DNA from: CAVUOA01 sp963742955
GTDB taxonomy: Bacteria; Bacteroidota; Ignavibacteria; Tepidaquicellales; OLB5
Assembly: GCA_963742955.1 (NCBI GenBank)
Contig: CAVUOA010000008.1
Span: 620,001-684,000 of the forward strand
Direction: 5' to 3'
Length of the DNA stretch: 64,000 bases
Shown: positions 26,787 through 36,620 of the stretch, one piece after another
Layout of the letters: the number at the start of each line of letters is the position of its first letter
How positions within the stretch are numbered: the first letter of the stretch is position 1
The notes under the pieces: model-generated
What the model was told of the DNA's origin: nothing
Databases searched by the model: none
The model's input: the letters and a program-made list of their open reading frames with translations, nothing else
Position numbers and translations under genes: made by a program

Positions 26787-28070
26787 TTATTTTAAAAGCA
26801 CCATTCGCCTTGTATCGGTATAGTCCCCCGCAGACAATTTATAAAAATAAACCCCGCTGGTGCAGTTAGACGCGTTCCACCCGGCTTCATATGTTCCAGG
26901 GTTTAATTGTTCATTTACAAGAGTTTCGATTTCTCTGCCGAGTGCATCATAAATTTTTAATATGGTAAAAGCTGATTTCGGCAAATCAAATTTAATTCTT
27001 GTTTCAGGGTTAAACGGATTAGGATAGTTTTGCGAAAGTGAAAACGAAGCCGGAACTTCGATGCTGATGGGTTTAATTCCAATCGGATATGTATATTTGG
27101 AAATTCCCCCATTGCTTCTTATTGCCCAGATATTATAATTATTCGGAGTTCTTGATATTGCAAGATGGTTGTATGTACCTGTTTGAGTTGTTGCAACCGT
27201 CCACACAGAATCGTTCGATGTATAATAAATTGAAGAACCTCTTGCATACCAGAGCTCATTGGGATTCTTTCCAGCTATACCCGTGATATTACCGGTTCCC
27301 AAACATCCTGTATTGATATACCAATTATCCCCGCCATCACTTGTATAAGCCAAACCCGTGCTTCCGCCGGCAATTCCATGTAAAGTATCCCCAAAAAGAA
27401 TTGTATATATATTAGGAATACCAGATGTAGGCTGAGCAACCCATGTCATAACTCCGGAACCGGATACCATTTTCGCACGGTAGATTCTCGAGTTATTTGT
27501 TCCAAACCAGATATATCCTGATCCATAGGGGTTTCCTGCTGCCCCCATAGAGTTATTCCAACCGGTTTCATTACCGGACTGCGGAATATAAAAACTGGTG
27601 GGATAACGGCTTGAATCCCAAGTTACACCTTGGTCTAAAGTCAACCAAATTGACCATCTTCCGCCAACCGGGTCACCATAAATCCAGCCCGAACTATCGT
27701 TTATTATAATTGCATCGATAAATCCTCCTGATTGTGTAAATACCTGAGTCCAGTTTGCACCGGCATTTGATGTTCTGTAAACAAATGTTGCTGAAGATGA
27801 TGACCCTGTTACCAGCGCTGTTGTAGAATTAACTCCAAAGATGTTAGACATATCTATTGCAGGATTCGGAGAGGTTGTAATTATCCATGTTGTTCCGCCG
27901 TTGCTTGTATAAAGAACTTTTCCTGATGCGCCGGCAATCCAAACGGTATTGTTATCAATCGGGCAAACTGATTCAAGTGCAGTTGTCACTCCCGATGTTT
28001 GTTCGCTCCATTGGGCTGCGGATACTGAAGTAATAAGAACTAATAATATAAGAGTTAAAACATTTTTCAT
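26787..28070 (-). CDS. T9SS cargo: YCF48-like propeller protein
   Basis: The frame is open to 28121, but the Met at 28070 is the better start: it is preceded by AGAGGTGGGAAAA (a good ribosome site) and begins the signal peptide MKNVLTLILLVLITSVSAA. The product is 427 residues. The passenger has YCF48/Asp-box repeats (TSNGGTTWIITTS, TSNAGANWTQVF, TLDQGVTWDSSR, TSDGGDNWYI). The sorting domain (LSQNYPNPFNPETRIKFDLP, IYDALGREIETLVNEQLN, TDTRRMVLLK) has no insert. Function beyond surface display is unknown. Confidence 0.87.
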   Translation of the reverse strand: MKNVLTLILLVLITSVSAAQWSEQTSGVTTALESVCPIDNNTVWIAGASGKVLYTSNGGTTWIITTSPNPAIDMSNIFGVNSTTALVTGSSSSATFVYRTSNAGANWTQVFTQSGGFIDAIIINDSSGWIYGDPVGGRWSIWLTLDQGVTWDSSRYPTSFYIPQSGNETGWNNSMGAAGNPYGSGYIWFGTNNSRIYRAKMVSGSGVMTWVAQPTSGIPNIYTILFGDTLHGIAGGSTGLAYTSDGGDNWYINTGCLGTGNITGIAGKNPNELWYARGSSIYYTSNDSVWTVATTQTGTYNHLAISRTPNNYNIWAIRSNGGISKYTYPIGIKPISIEVPASFSLSQNYPNPFNPETRIKFDLPKSAFTILKIYDALGREIETLVNEQLNPGTYEAGWNASNCTSGVYFYKLSAGDYTDTRRMVLLK

Positions 28071-28140
28071 TTTTCCCACCTCTAGATGGTACAATAAATT
28101 TGAAATTATAGAAAAGAACATTTAAATTATATCTGAATTA

Positions 28141-30204
28141 TTATTTTATAAGAACCATTTTCTTTGTTTCGGAGTAATCACTTGCTGTAATCTTGTAAAA
28201 ATACACCCCGCTTGGGTAATTGAAACCATCCCATTTAACTTCAAATGTGCCGGGCTTCAATTGCAGATTTACTAAAGTTTCAAGTTCCCTTCCGAGATTA
28301 TCATAAATTTTCAATACAACATAAGCCGGTTTCTGAATATCGAACTTTATTATTGTTGAAGGATTAAAAGGATTAGGGTAATTCTGATAAAGGTCATAAG
28401 TCACAGGCACATTTTCGGAAATCTTCTTCACACCGATTAAATCCGATAAGTTTCTGCGCCAAACCAGATGTGATATAGTCCCTGCAAAAACGTAACTATT
28501 GGCTGAAACAAAACAAGCAGCGGACGGCAGAACTGTAAAACCTTCGTTCTTTCCTATCCAATTTGACCCGTTGTTATAAGATACAAAAACTCCCTGGGCT
28601 GTACCGGCAATGACAGTATTGTTTATAGTAATTAGTGACTGAATAGTCTGATTCGTCAATCCATTGGCTGCAGAAATCCAGTTTGCCCCGTTATTTGTAG
28701 AACGAAACAATCCGTTTTGTGTTCCCGCAAAGAAGTCTGAACCGTTTACTGTTAAGGCATTAACATTAAGATTCGTTAAACCGTCATTTATTGCGCTCCA
28801 GTTACCGCCGTTATTTGTTGAAATAAATACACCGCCTGCAGTTCCGGCTAAAATGTCAGAACCGCTCAAAGCAATGGCATTTACTGTTTGATTTGTCAAG
28901 CCGTAACCGGCTGCAATCCAGTTATTTCCGTTATTAGATGAGCGGAAGACACCACCATAATATGTACCCGCAAAAATATAGGTTCCGTTTTGAGAAAAGC
29001 ATCTTGTGTAATATGTAGTTAAACCGTTATTAACTGCGGTCCATTGTAAACCGTAATCACTCGAACGAAAAATCCCCCCCTCGGTTCCGGCAAATAAATT
29101 TATATCAACAGATATGAGAGCATGAACAGCCTGATTTGTTAAACCATAATTAGCAACTGCCCAATTAGAACCGTTGTTGCTTGAAATAAATACACCAGTT
29201 CCGTTTGTTCCTGCAAATATACTGCTTCCGATTGATGCCAGCGCTAAATCCGGGGGATTGGTTAAACCATTATTAACAGCAGCCCAGTTAGCGCCGTTAT
29301 TTGTGGAAAGAAATACTCCTTCTTCTGTTCCGACATATATACGGCTCCCATCAGTTAATAAAGCGGCAACACCAGCGGATGGCAAACCATTGTTTACTGC
29401 GGTCCAGTTAGCGCCGTTATTTGTTGAGCGGTAAACTCCTCCGTAAGAAGTTCCTGCAAAAATATTTGAGCCGTTAGAAACCAGGCATAGAATTAATTGA
29501 AATGATAAACCGTTATTTACACTTTCCCAGCTTACACCATTATCGGTTGAACGGTACACCCCTCCGTTATTATTATGGTTGGCGGCAAACAGGGCAGAAC
29601 CGTTCGAAGTAAAAGAATATATCTGCTCACTGGGTAAACCGTTATTTACAGGAAACCAGCTTGTACCGTAGTTAGTGCTTTTAAAAACACCGGATTGGGT
29701 TCCCGCATACATATTCGTTCCGCTTACAATTAAAGCTCGTGTTATCCGGCTCGTCAACCCGTTGCTGACTTCAGTCCAGTTCGTGCCGTTATTCGTCGAA
29801 CGGTAAATTCCGTTGAGGTCCGTTGCCGTATAGATATTCGTGCCAACGGATGCAAATCCGTAAACTGATTGCCCCGGCAGTCCGCTGCCTGCCTCGATCC
29901 AGCTCGCACCGTTATTGGTCGAACGTAATACCAGATTTCCGAAAGTCCCAGCATAAATATCAGTACCGTTTACTCCAAGAGATGTTATATTGGGGTTAGT
30001 CATTCCATTGTTAACAGCAATCCAGTTACTTCCGTAATTTGTTGAACGAAAAACACCGTTTTCGTATGTGCCTGCGAAAACATATGCACCTGATATAGCA
30101 AAACAGCGAATATTCCCGGCGCTTGGCCCGTTAGTTTGTACCCACTGGGTATTGACTGATATTGAAAAGAAAAATAAAATAAAAATGCTGAATATCGTTC
30201 TCAT
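28141..30204 (-). CDS. T9SS cargo: tandem Asp-box repeat protein
   Basis: 687 residues. After a signal peptide (MRTIFSIFILFFFSISVN) come about fourteen tandem ~42-residue repeats with the core GxxIFAGTxxGVFRSTNNG then ANWTAVNNGLT. Repeats are near-identical at DNA level, so the count may vary by recombination. A hydrophobic residue every few positions fits a propeller or solenoid surface protein. The sorting domain (QNYPNPFNPSTIIKFDIQ, LVNLQLKPGTFEVKWDG, SETKKMVLIK) is standard. Closest paralogue in the window is the 31996-34620 gene. Confidence 0.88.
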   Translation of the reverse strand: MRTIFSIFILFFFSISVNTQWVQTNGPSAGNIRCFAISGAYVFAGTYENGVFRSTNYGSNWIAVNNGMTNPNITSLGVNGTDIYAGTFGNLVLRSTNNGASWIEAGSGLPGQSVYGFASVGTNIYTATDLNGIYRSTNNGTNWTEVSNGLTSRITRALIVSGTNMYAGTQSGVFKSTNYGTSWFPVNNGLPSEQIYSFTSNGSALFAANHNNNGGVYRSTDNGVSWESVNNGLSFQLILCLVSNGSNIFAGTSYGGVYRSTNNGANWTAVNNGLPSAGVAALLTDGSRIYVGTEEGVFLSTNNGANWAAVNNGLTNPPDLALASIGSSIFAGTNGTGVFISSNNGSNWAVANYGLTNQAVHALISVDINLFAGTEGGIFRSSDYGLQWTAVNNGLTTYYTRCFSQNGTYIFAGTYYGGVFRSSNNGNNWIAAGYGLTNQTVNAIALSGSDILAGTAGGVFISTNNGGNWSAINDGLTNLNVNALTVNGSDFFAGTQNGLFRSTNNGANWISAANGLTNQTIQSLITINNTVIAGTAQGVFVSYNNGSNWIGKNEGFTVLPSAACFVSANSYVFAGTISHLVWRRNLSDLIGVKKISENVPVTYDLYQNYPNPFNPSTIIKFDIQKPAYVVLKIYDNLGRELETLVNLQLKPGTFEVKWDGFNYPSGVYFYKITASDYSETKKMVLIK

Positions 30205-30240
30205 ATTATTTCATAATTAATTCCGGAATTTGAAAATTTA

Positions 30241-30545
30241 TTATTTTAAATGAATCATCTTATTTGTTTGTGAAAAATCACCTGCCGCCAATTTATAAAA
30301 CAGTACATATACACCGTCGTTATAATTATTTGTATTTAATTGTTGGATATGTGCTCCCGGCGTGAATACAATGATTTAAATAAACGGGATGATGTTTTGA
30401 TGCCGCATCCGATTGCTGCCCGCTCATCAGGGCTACGGATACTGAATTGATTTGAGCCAAAACCGCAATAGAAAATGAAAACTCCATAATTTCTACCCGC
30501 CTTAGATGGCTGTGAATGTTTTGACAAATTAGAAAATCTCATCTA
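30241..30545 (-). pseudogene. Remnant of a T9SS cargo gene (sorting-domain tail and signal-like start)
   Basis: Reading up from a stop at 30241, the minus strand gives PGAHIQQLNTNNYNDGVY, VLFYKLAAGDFSQTN and KMIHLK, the last part of a sorting domain, without an upstream passenger. About 60-180 bases further up another frame reads MEFSFSIAVLAQINSVSVAL, like a signal-peptide segment. No full gene links them, so this looks like a cargo gene with an internal deletion. Confidence 0.55.
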
Positions 30546-30705
30546 AAATATAGATTAATTTATCCCAATTTGAAATCCATTTCTCTAACTAAAAACGCTA
30601 GATTCCGGAATACGAAAAGTCGCATTAAAACACATTAAAAAAATCCCTTTTTGACAGTCGATAAACTGCAATCAGGGATAAAAAAGCATCATTAAACGGC
30701 AATTG

Positions 30706-31970
30706 TTACTTAACCAAAACCATTTTCCTGGTTTCTGAATAACCTCCCGTTGATAACTTATAAAAGTACACTCCGCTAGGATAACTGGAACCATCCCATA
30801 CGGCTTTATGCTCACCTCCAATTTGTTTTTCATTAACTAATACACCGATTTCTCTTCCGGAAATATCATAAACTGTCAGCCTAACGTAATTTGTAATCTG
30901 TAATTCATAATTGATAGTTGTAGTTGGGTTAAACGGATTAGGATAATTTTGATATAAAACAAATCTGTCCGGAACTTCGTATTAATTGTTTTTGTTATAC
31001 CCGTAACCCCTCCGTTTGTAGTATGAAGAATTTTTCCCTGGTATCGAGATATCCATCCTATATTGTCATTTACAAAAAACACATCGAACAGAGGGTCACC
31101 AACTCCTCCGGATAATGTAAGCCAGTTATCACCGCCGTTTGTTGTCTTTTTGATAATGAATGAAGGATTTACCCATTCGTTGCCCACAATGATAACCGGT
31201 ATTTTGTGAAGTGAAGATAAACGGATTCATACCCGAGAACACCGAAAGTTGACTGTGAAAACCAGCTGGAGCCTGCATTAGTTGTTTTTAATATTACCTG
31301 GCTGTCACCAACAGCATAACCTGTGTTTGCATCGGTAAAATATAAACAGCCGATTCTCTGATTTGAGCCTGAAGAACATGAAAGCCAGTTGAGACCCGCA
31401 TTGGTTGTTTTGTTAATCCTGCCGATGCCCACCAGCAACATAACCTGTATTTGCAGAAGTAAATACCACGCTCCATATATCTGCAGTTGATGCGGTGCTT
31501 ATATTAAGCCAGTTGGCTCCGGCATCTGTAGTTTTAAGTATTTCGCCCCAGTATCCAGCACAGTATCCGGTGTGGCTGTCAGTAAATGTAATTGACCAGA
31601 GTGATTCGTTTAAGCCGCTGTGCTGTTCAATCCAGTTTGCACCGCCGTTGGAAGTGAACATAATTTTACCGTAATCCCATCCCCCGAAATATCCCCCGCA
31701 AATATAACCGGTGTTGGCATTAAAGAAATATGCATCATAAAAATAATTATCGTTTGATGTTCCTGTATTCAGCATAATCCAGTTAGTGCCGCCGTTAGTT
31801 GTTTTCAGAACCATGCTGCTGTCACCGGTAATATACCCGGTGTTTGCATCGATAAAATACATCCCTCCAAGGAACCGTGTTGTACCTGATGATTGAATAA
31901 TCCACTGGCTAAAACACTGTGAGCTTATCAGAAATAGTAAAACTAAGAAACAGACATATTTATTTTTCAT
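30706..31970 (-). pseudogene. YCF48-like T9SS cargo gene, broken by several frameshifts
   Basis: Three long frames plus short ones together form one protein. The start at 31970 gives MKNKYVCFLVLLFLISSQCF and repeats such as TTNGGTNWIML and TTDAGANWLN up to AGGHRQD (shift near 31418). The next frame continues INKTTNAGLNWLSC to GVLGYESVY (shifts near 31190-31230). The third reads GNEWVNPSFIIKKTTNGGDN; a last shift near 30980 leads to the sorting domain (VPDRFVLYQNYPNPFNP to SETRKMVLVK, stop at 30706). At least four shifts are needed. Repeat content is as in intact neighbours. Confidence 0.75.
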
Positions 31971-31995
31971 AGGTTAACTAACATCCTGCATAAAT

Positions 31996-34620
31996 TTATT
32001 TAATCAAAACCATTTTTTTCGTTTCAACAAAATCTACTGCAGTCAGCTTATAAAAATAAACCCCGCTGGTGTAATTGGATGCATCCCATATAATCTCATA
32101 CTTCCCGGGCGCAAGCGTCCGGTTCAACGGTACAGCAATTTCCTTGCCTAAAATGTTATAAATTGTAATTTTCGTTTCTGTTAACCTTGGTATATCAAAC
32201 CTTATTTTTGTTACAGGGTTAAACGGGTTGGGAAAATTTTTGTACAAGGCAAATTCCTTCGGAATTTCACTGCTGTATTTATTTATTCCAATAATTAAAG
32301 TTCTGAAGTTCCATACAGATGACCACGGACCGTATCCGGTGGTATTGGCTGCGGCTGATCTCCAATAGTAAAGTGTATTATTCTGTAAATTTGCTGTAAC
32401 CTGATATTGTGACAGTGAAAGACCCGATTGATTAATTATGGGATTATTAAAATTTGTATCTTCTGATACCTGCACCCTATAGCTTTGAGCACCCTGTACT
32501 TCTGCCCAGTCAAGAAGCGGAGTTAACGACTGACCGGTAGAATTATTTGGCAGCGATTGCAGAATCGGCGCTGCAGGCGGTGCCGGGATTGTTGTAAATT
32601 TGAAAGCTGATGAAAACGCACTTGACCCTGCCGGATTTTTTGCTTTAACATGCCACCAGTAGTCTGTGCTGTAGTTTAACCCACTGATTACTCCCATTGA
32701 GTCAGACATCAATGAATCATTAACAATTATATTGGTAAAAAGTGAGTCAGTGGCAACCTGCAGATGATATGAAGTTGCATAAGGAGGAGCTGACCAGTTT
32801 AAATTCAGGTTTACAGGCAAATTTATTGAATGGTTTGGAGGATATATAAGTACAGGAACACCGGGAGGTATAAAATCACCAAGATGACGCCGCCACACGC
32901 ATTGACCCTCAGTTCCTGCATAAATATAATTATCCAATACTGTAAGTGAACGGATTGGAATATTACCGCCAAGCCCCTGGCTCGCTTCATTCCAGTTATT
33001 ACCATTATTACTTGTATAATGTACTCCCTGCTGATGACCTGTAAATAAATATGTTCCCGCCGATGCAAATGCATAAATATCATAATATAATCCGCCGGAT
33101 ACGTTGGACCAGCTTGCACCAAAATCAGTTGTGCGGAAAATACCCAGTGCGTTGGTACACCCGTAAAACAGATTCGTACCAACCACACCAAAAGTCTGTA
33201 CATAATGATATGATGACGGTCCGCAGAAAAACCAGGAATCACCGTTGTTAGTAGTTTTGTATACCCCGTTAGTTGTTCCCGCAAATACATTCGTACCAAT
33301 TGAAGCAACAGCCAAAAAAGAAGTAACAGGGAATCCTGTGTTTACCGCAGTCCAGTTAGTTCCGTTATCGGTTGAAATCAGTATTCCGCTAGCTCTGGAA
33401 GCTGCATATAAATTAGAACCGCTTACAGTAAAAGAATAAATATATGGAAGCTCAAGTACTGTGCTCCAGTTTAAGCCATTATTTGTTGAACGGGAAACAC
33501 CCTTAAATGTACCTGCGAACAGGTTAGATTGGTTTTGGCACATCGAGTATACTATTCCGGATACAATCCCATAGTTCATTCCGTTCCATGATGTGCCGCC
33601 ATTGGATGAACGGTATACTCCGCCGCCATAATTACCGGCAAATACATAATTATCTTTGGTTTGAAGAGCGTAAACATCCTGCATTAAAAAGCCGTTATTA
33701 GCGGTAGCCCATGACCCGCCATTATTTGTTGAAGTTAAAATTCCGCCGGGGTCACATCCTGCGAATAAAGTACTGCCGTTTGATAAAATAGTATAAACAG
33801 GCTGAATAAGAAAATTATTATTAATATTAACCCAGTTAGAACCATTGTTTGAACTGAAAAATATACCGCTGCTCCATGTTCCGGCATACATATTTGAACC
33901 GCTTAAATATAAAGAATAAATGTTGGTTTCAGGTATTCCGTTATTAATCAGTGTCCAGCTTGCGCCATAATTTGTTGATATATGAACCCCCTGAGCGGCT
34001 GCATAAATATTTGTACCCGAAACGGTAAGAGAAGGGATGTAAGTTCCATTTAAACCATTGTTAACGCCAGTCCAGCTAATTCCGTTATTGGTTGATAAAT
34101 AAATACCATTGAAAGTTCCGGCAAATAGATTTGAATCAATTGATACAAGTGATTGTACCTGCTGACTTGTTAATCCTGCAGAATTCCAGCTTGCGCCGTT
34201 ATTTGAGGAAATAAAAACACCGCCCTGGTCAATTCCGGCAAATAAATTTGAGCCTATTGCAATTATAGACCTTACGGATTTTGAATCTGAGCTTGGTATC
34301 CCGTTGTTTACTGCAACCCAGCTTGAACCAAGATTTGTTGAGAGAAATACTCCGCCGTAAGTTCCGGCAAATAAATTTGTCCCGTTCAGGCAGAATGAAT
34401 AAACATTATTCTTTGAAAGACCATTATTCGAAGCAGACCAGCTTGTGCCGTTATTTGTAGATACCCAAACTCCGCCACCTCTGGTTCCGGCGAATGTATT
34501 TGTTCCTGAAACAGCAAAACACCTTATACTAGCCCCGAAAGGTCCGTTTGTCTGTGTCCATTGAGAATTAACCTGATTAACAAATATTATGAGTATGAAA
34601 AATGTAACTATAGTTTTCAT
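31996..34620 (-). CDS. T9SS cargo: Asp-box repeats with two FnIII-like domains
   Basis: 874 residues. The signal peptide (IVTFFILIIFVNQVNS) is followed by about fourteen Asp-box repeats (residues ~20-600; e.g. STNNGTSWSASNNGLS, STNLGSSWVAVNNG, TTDFGASWSNVSGG). Two Ig/FnIII-like domains come next (VNLNLNWSAPPYATSYHLQV and QSLTPLLDWAEVQGAQSYRV), then the sorting domain (KNFPNPFNPVTKIRFDI, NILGKEIAVPLNRTL, VETKKMVLIK) without insert. The FnIII pair has the same layout as in the 17501-19822 gene, suggesting domain shuffling. It starts 6 bp from the remnant tail at 34626. Confidence 0.88.
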   Translation of the reverse strand: MKTIVTFFILIIFVNQVNSQWTQTNGPFGASIRCFAVSGTNTFAGTRGGGVWVSTNNGTSWSASNNGLSKNNVYSFCLNGTNLFAGTYGGVFLSTNLGSSWVAVNNGIPSSDSKSVRSIIAIGSNLFAGIDQGGVFISSNNGASWNSAGLTSQQVQSLVSIDSNLFAGTFNGIYLSTNNGISWTGVNNGLNGTYIPSLTVSGTNIYAAAQGVHISTNYGASWTLINNGIPETNIYSLYLSGSNMYAGTWSSGIFFSSNNGSNWVNINNNFLIQPVYTILSNGSTLFAGCDPGGILTSTNNGGSWATANNGFLMQDVYALQTKDNYVFAGNYGGGVYRSSNGGTSWNGMNYGIVSGIVYSMCQNQSNLFAGTFKGVSRSTNNGLNWSTVLELPYIYSFTVSGSNLYAASRASGILISTDNGTNWTAVNTGFPVTSFLAVASIGTNVFAGTTNGVYKTTNNGDSWFFCGPSSYHYVQTFGVVGTNLFYGCTNALGIFRTTDFGASWSNVSGGLYYDIYAFASAGTYLFTGHQQGVHYTSNNGNNWNEASQGLGGNIPIRSLTVLDNYIYAGTEGQCVWRRHLGDFIPPGVPVLIYPPNHSINLPVNLNLNWSAPPYATSYHLQVATDSLFTNIIVNDSLMSDSMGVISGLNYSTDYWWHVKAKNPAGSSAFSSAFKFTTIPAPPAAPILQSLPNNSTGQSLTPLLDWAEVQGAQSYRVQVSEDTNFNNPIINQSGLSLSQYQVTANLQNNTLYYWRSAAANTTGYGPWSSVWNFRTLIIGINKYSSEIPKEFALYKNFPNPFNPVTKIRFDIPRLTETKITIYNILGKEIAVPLNRTLAPGKYEIIWDASNYTSGVYFYKLTAVDFVETKKMVLIK

Positions 34621-34625
34621 ATTAT

Positions 34626-34727
34626 TTATTTAATTAAAACCATCTTCTTTGTAGCAGAATAACCATTAGTAATCAATTTATAAAAATAAACTCCGCCGGG
34701 ATAGCCGGAGGCATCCCATGTTAAGAA
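34626..34727 (-). pseudogene. Orphan sorting-domain tail
   Basis: The minus strand reads LTWDASGYPGGVYFYKLITN then GYSATKKMVLIK and stops at 34626. No passenger or upstream part is attached; before it the sequence is AT-rich non-coding. It is the last third of a T9SS sorting domain left behind by deletion or recombination. Confidence 0.7.
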
Positions 34728-34802
34728 AATTTTAATCTTTAATAAAATAAATTTTTCATAACTTCACCTTTATAAAAAAAGTAAAAAAGATTCTTTGAAA
34801 TA

Positions 34803-34826
34803 AAAAACGCCTGCATATATACAGGC
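34803..34826 (-). terminator. Rho-independent terminator
   Basis: GCGCCTG / CAGGCG arms around TATATATG, followed on the minus strand by a T-run (TTTTTTATTT), 80 bp after the stop at 34908. Confidence 0.75.
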
Positions 34827-34907
34827 GCAATTGATTAATAAATCAATTCAAATGAAAATAGCAAATAACAATAAGAATTTATTGTTATAATATTTTTCAT
34901 AAAAATA

Positions 34908-36620
34908 TTACTTTATCAATACCATTTTCTTTGTATCAGAGTAATCTCCTGCAATCAGCTTATAAAAATATACCCCGCTTGGGTAATTGAAACCATCCCA
35001 TTCAACCTCATAACTGCCGGGTGCAAGCCCCGCCTGTCCTCCCCAAAGGGGCGGAATAAGAGACGTAATCTCTCTTCCTAGTGCATCATAAATTTTTAGC
35101 ACTATATTGTCATTCCCGCGAAGGCGGGAATCCGGGGGTACGTCAAATCTAATTTTAGTAGAAGGATTAAACGGATTAGGATAATTTTGATACAAATTAT
35201 ATTCGGTAGGAATATTATTTCCGTTCTGTGATATACCGCTTACAAGAGGACTTAGCTGCACATTTCTTATTGTAGTCGAATCATTCTTAACGTAAATACC
35301 GGTTACGTTTTTATCATAATATCCCGGCGCAGAAAAATTTAAAGTATATGTACCGGTGAATATCGGGCGGTAATATTTGCCGAACAATGAATCGGAATAA
35401 ACATTGGTGCTGTCTATATCATGACCAACTGCAAAAACTCTTGCTTTCACCGGAAGCCCGGTCACTGAATCCGTAACTGTTCCTGTAATACCGTACAGCG
35501 CTTCCTGCATGTAGTTCAGCAGTGATTTATAGTTATAGTTCCAGTGATTTATAAGCTGAGATGTTGGCAGCAGCTTAGTATGCGAAAGCTCAATTGTAAA
35601 TTCCCTGTCACGCCTGAAATAATTATGGTAATCCTGTCTTCCGCCGCCAACGTAATACCACGCATACCCGTTTGTAATCCCGTTGTTGAGGTCTGTCAAA
35701 TATCCCGATACTGCATTAGCATGAACGGTATCTGCATACATACGGCTTACATAAATCCACCATGAATTATCTGCATTGAGACGGGACCATGTATCCCAGG
35801 GGTAGTTTACTACTTCGGCTCCTCCGTGGAAATTGCATGACATAACAAAATGATTTGCAATAGCAAGATTACACATGTTCTGCATTTCAATCTGCGGCGT
35901 ACCTGAATTCCAGTTATCCGTAGGAGGAAAATTCCTGTTAAGGTCAACTCCGTTGGCATTATAGCGCCATGCTCCGTTAACAGTTCCGTTTCCGCCATGG
36001 TATGTACCGTCAGGATTTGCAAGCGGGTTAATCCAGATTTCCATATTATCTACCATGTTTGTTACTTTCGGTATTGCGCCGTAATTTGTAAGCAGGTAGT
36101 CAATCAGGTGGAGCATTAAAATATATCCTGTAGTTTCATCACCGTGCATGCTTGATGTATACATAAACTGCGGCTCTGCCTCGTGTGTGTTAACGTTATC
36201 CGAAATTACTGCAAATAAAATAGCCCTTCCCTGAACAGTTGAGCCCGCATTGACAATTCTGCAAAGGTTTGGGTAACTGGAAGCAAACTGGTTCATCAGT
36301 GTAACATACCCGTCATATGTAGGATATGTGTCCCAGTCCAGTATCTCATCCGGGTTATCAGACATTTTCGGATTAATTAACGAACCGGGGCTCGGCAGCA
36401 TTTCATAAAATATTCCCAGCTTAATGAAATCCTTCATTTCGTTATCATTAGCATAAGCGTAAACATCATTTCCATTAACGTTATCTATTGAAACTGTATG
36501 AGCTAATGTATATAAATCAGACTGCTCATTAATTTTAAATTTAAAATAATACTCATTTTGCTGTGAATACAAAAGGGCTGTTAATGAAAAAAGAAAAATA
36601 AACACTAGAAAGCGTTTCAT
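34908..36620 (-). CDS. T9SS cargo: M14 zinc carboxypeptidase
   Basis: 570 residues. Signal peptide 1-19. The M14 domain (about 95-380) has zinc ligands H149 and E152 (SSMHGDETTG) and H255 (SCNFHGGAE), substrate-binding WRYNANGVDLNRNFPP (208-223) and catalytic E334 (FTIELSHTK). A carboxypeptidase regulatory-like beta domain follows (TGTVTDSVTGLPVKARV, TGTYTLNFSAPGYYDKNVTG). The sorting domain carries two inserts: SRLRGND in loop A (35110-35133) and PPLWGGQAG in loop B (35027-35056), both in frame. It should act on peptides at the cell surface. This is the only clear enzyme in the cargo cluster. Confidence 0.92.
   Translation of the reverse strand: MKRFLVFIFLFSLTALLYSQQNEYYFKFKINEQSDLYTLAHTVSIDNVNGNDVYAYANDNEMKDFIKLGIFYEMLPSPGSLINPKMSDNPDEILDWDTYPTYDGYVTLMNQFASSYPNLCRIVNAGSTVQGRAILFAVISDNVNTHEAEPQFMYTSSMHGDETTGYILMLHLIDYLLTNYGAIPKVTNMVDNMEIWINPLANPDGTYHGGNGTVNGAWRYNANGVDLNRNFPPTDNWNSGTPQIEMQNMCNLAIANHFVMSCNFHGGAEVVNYPWDTWSRLNADNSWWIYVSRMYADTVHANAVSGYLTDLNNGITNGYAWYYVGGGRQDYHNYFRRDREFTIELSHTKLLPTSQLINHWNYNYKSLLNYMQEALYGITGTVTDSVTGLPVKARVFAVGHDIDSTNVYSDSLFGKYYRPIFTGTYTLNFSAPGYYDKNVTGIYVKNDSTTIRNVQLSPLVSGISQNGNNIPTEYNLYQNYPNPFNPSTKIRFDVPPDSRLRGNDNIVLKIYDALGREITSLIPPLWGGQAGLAPGSYEVEWDGFNYPSGVYFYKLIAGDYSDTKKMVLIK
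35027..35056. repeat. Palindromic element in a sorting domain (loop B)
   Basis: On the coding strand CCGCCCCTTTGGGGAGG then ACAGGCGGGGC; in frame, read PPLWGGQAG between REITSLI and LAPGSYEVEW. Same type and position as the element at 42550-42580, which differs by one base in length. Confidence 0.7.
35110..35133. repeat. Palindromic element in a sorting domain (loop A)
   Basis: The inverted repeat ATTCCCGCGAAGGCGGGAAT is read in frame as DSRLRGND between FDVPP and NIVLKIYD. Related copies at 16377-16404 and 51279-51310 lie outside this gene. The type resembles widely dispersed bacterial palindromic repeats. Confidence 0.75.

Noticed and set aside
30336..30542. 68-residue minus-strand open frame
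   Set aside because: It reads a third frame between the signal-like segment and tag tail of a deleted cargo gene; its sequence has no domain pattern.
28141..34620. Regularly spaced DNA repeats that could suggest a CRISPR array
   Set aside because: The repeats are ~126 bp coding units of Asp-box proteins, in frame throughout, with no short spacer-repeat structure and no cas gene.
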